From the NCBI GenBank assembly GCA_964449305.1, contig CAYUYM010000007.1, forward strand, positions 1 through 55,507: DNA of 55,507 bases, in the 5' to 3' direction. Of the stretch, positions 54,901 to 55,507 are shown in pieces. The translations under genes were made by a program, and so were the position numbers. The notes under the pieces were generated by a model that worked only from the letters and a program-made list of their open reading frames with translations, was not told where the DNA came from and did no database searches. How positions within the stretch are numbered: position 1 is the stretch's first letter; the number at the start of each line of letters is the position of its first letter. The stretch comes from CAYUYM01 sp964449305. GTDB taxonomy: Bacteria > Bacteroidota > Ignavibacteria > SZUA-365 > CAYQST01.

Positions 54901-55507
54901 TCAACATGATCGTCAACGACACGCTCACCCTGCAAAGTGGCTGCACCTTCGGTCGCATGAACGACAGGACCTCCCTTCGCTTTGCCGGCACCGGTGTGTT
55001 GCAGTACAAGCACAACGACACCCCGGCGCTGCAGTCCCTGCAGATCGTCTCGGACTCGGAGTATGTGACCGGCACCTATGCGCCGCAGAATCTGTCCATC
55101 TACAACAAGAAGGACGTCAAGCTTCGCATTGCCACATCGCCATCCGGCGGCGATTACAGCAAGACGCTCACCGGGATGCTGCAGTTCATCCAGGGAAAGC
55201 TCATCCTGGGGCGGAACAACCTCACGATGGCATCTGGCAGCTATCCCATTGACGGGGCCGACTCCGCGCGCTTTGTGGTGTGTGACACGTCGAACACTGT
55301 CAGCACGAACAATCCGGGGTGGCTGTCGCTCGCCTGCGTCAACACGGCGGATTTCACCACCTTCCCCATCGGGACGATCTACAGCAACTCGGGCTCGACT
55401 TGGGGGGTGGATACGAGCTACAACCCCATCTTCATCAGGACACTGCAAAACGGTACCACATTGAAGGCGCGCGTCTCGCGTTTCATCACACGGCCCCTGA
55501 CGAACCC
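51990..55507 (+). CDS. T9SS-type giant beta-repeat protein 3 (1 mega-module; 3' truncated)
   Basis: The reading frame is open from ATG 51990 to the window end (1,172 codons and two bases). GAGGTGG lies eight bases before the ATG. Signal peptide about 1-26 (LLLLASASSMLLAA). Cap 1 near 34 (GGNWGSGSTW), beta-repeats, an FPIG domain near 351 with RYWSI, cap 2 near 480 (GNWSAGSTW), then the shared C-terminal module from about 648 (APLEYYNLETQGAGTKTL). The sequence stops inside the REWSVEE domain region, at RFITRPLTNP. The FN3-like part and T9SS sorting domain should follow outside the window; that is inferred from genes 1 and 2. Confidence 0.82.
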   Translation, partial: MFRHFLSPFLTSLLLLASASSMLLAATITSRTSGGNWGSGSTWVGGSVPGHGDDVVINGTVTVNVNTARLASLTINSGRTLQNSGSDRTIYLSGDWTNSGTFTPGTDITVAFRGSGAMDCSGATSFWRLRLMNTVTVSLQSGITVTDSLNVMSGSRLSGGSSTITLSFASSLFDLSGTFVAGTSTVRYTGNGAVTVEPATYYNLEIAGGNTKTLGGNTSVGGALTLTAGTLAISTRTLTLNGDIHYNGGSLSGLTTSNITFGGVSAPATTLTISTLGTLTMQRDAGISLGSDLTIATSLTLSAGSVRLGSYDLSFAATSTVDGTPGGEAMIVTNGTGEARRLFTAAGSFTLPIGTETTGNEYTPITLNFLSGWFMGGAYAGVRSIASKHPSNSDATDYLERYWSITQYNMMFYSVELTGTYVDADIIGNEVGIASALYAGSAWTNGAPVDEAMNTVSMTVGTVGALTGRTSDNPLCISVTDGNWSAGSTWQKHRAPRSSDSVIVRHVVSLDTSSIVRGLLIDGGTIVHDSHQRTLAIEGGLESVGGTLTAGSFITVDMAGREGSVAPRDTVYGITGSPMEFHNLILSDTTDFQTSITVNGQLTVGSGMILWPGSTTIILNGTGATPMLVNGTFRYETSTVIYAAGATQTIAPLEYYNLETQGAGTKTLSGRTTIRGVVTVGPGSVLSGGSATLVLAGTVSATPMTVAGSFDGGTSTVRYVADINQNVVPVDYHNLYLGRPDGGTTTRERYAAGSFSVYGSVTTDTNATFTVYQHMVSVQRDVRPTSIGSSSSTRAGKNVWRRGATLRFFGTGTSVFLQNAASPGETDAHHFLLEKDTPFDTVDVSVPGTSGVVFGVRDSGDVTITRGVLDMQGNFMTPYPVGTSLGTFTLGAEGTLRCGGYNNFPLNALSGGNPTLYFASYNLQTGSNVEYYMAGAQVVRSNASSGSALQYSNLRLMGSGKKSMQRNTSTINMIVNDTLTLQSGCTFGRMNDRTSLRFAGTGVLQYKHNDTPALQSLQIVSDSEYVTGTYAPQNLSIYNKKDVKLRIATSPSGGDYSKTLTGMLQFIQGKLILGRNNLTMASGSYPIDGADSARFVVCDTSNTVSTNNPGWLSLACVNTADFTTFPIGTIYSNSGSTWGVDTSYNPIFIRTLQNGTTLKARVSRFITRPLTN
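53935..55507 (+). repeat. Shared C-terminal module, copy 3 (truncated)
   Basis: Third copy of the module, cut by the window end. Closest to gene 2 over the NVWRRGATLRFFG to GNFMTPYP region. Confidence 0.82.

Noticed and set aside
43665..55507. CRISPR or other short direct DNA repeats in the giant genes
   Set aside because: Repetition is at protein level with diverged codons and no regular spacers; it is coding throughout.

Overview
The window is about 62% GC and reads as the chromosome of a Gram-negative bacterium of the Bacteroidota/Chlorobi group. The evidence is type IX secretion (T9SS) C-terminal sorting domains, an Omp28-like protein, a DUF2851 protein, a BatA-type von Willebrand protein, the 'asparagine synthetase B-like' family and Bacteroidota-style promoters. 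The GC content plus this gene mix suggests a Kapabacteria- or Ignavibacteria-like lineage, but that placement is inference. I saw no rRNA, tRNA, CRISPR array, prophage or insertion sequence.

Layout. 1-5.1 kb: end of an M50-type membrane peptidase, then a tight folB-folK-deoxynucleoside kinase-small membrane protein-GT9-Ppx/GppA cluster. 5.1-9.1 kb: DinB-like protein, alpha/beta hydrolase, convergent APC permease, small T9SS cargo with a CxxCH motif. 9.2-16.5 kb: leuS, a frameshifted outer-membrane protein, a large beta-barrel protein and an Omp28-like T9SS cargo. 16.7-24.1 kb: acyl-CoA dehydrogenase and FabI-like reductase on the minus strand; a second GT9, a lipoprotein, rpe, a beta-barrel protein, DUF2851 and rex on the plus strand. 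24.1-26.6 kb: rseP and dxr (minus). 26.8-32.3 kb: TPR protein, AsnB-like protein and a BatA-like protein.

31.8-39.2 kb is an exact-looking direct tandem duplication with a 3,686-bp unit. It doubles hflX and rsmI. At its centre it creates an in-frame chimera of an OmpA-domain protein and the BatA tail; intact copies of every involved gene survive on the outside. A paralogue of the OmpA protein's N-terminal region follows.

40.3-55.5 kb holds three paralogous, very large secreted beta-repeat proteins in tandem, the last cut by the window end. They share one C-terminal module and differ in carrying 0, 3 or 1 copies of an internal mega-module. Their DNA is mosaic, which suggests gene conversion. 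Genes 1 and 3 also share a leader able to form a stem.

A repeated promoter form, TTG followed by 20 (sometimes 21) bases and then TAnnTT, lies upstream of about a dozen genes and fits the known Bacteroidota -33/-7 pattern. At rex it coincides with a palindrome that could be an autoregulatory operator.
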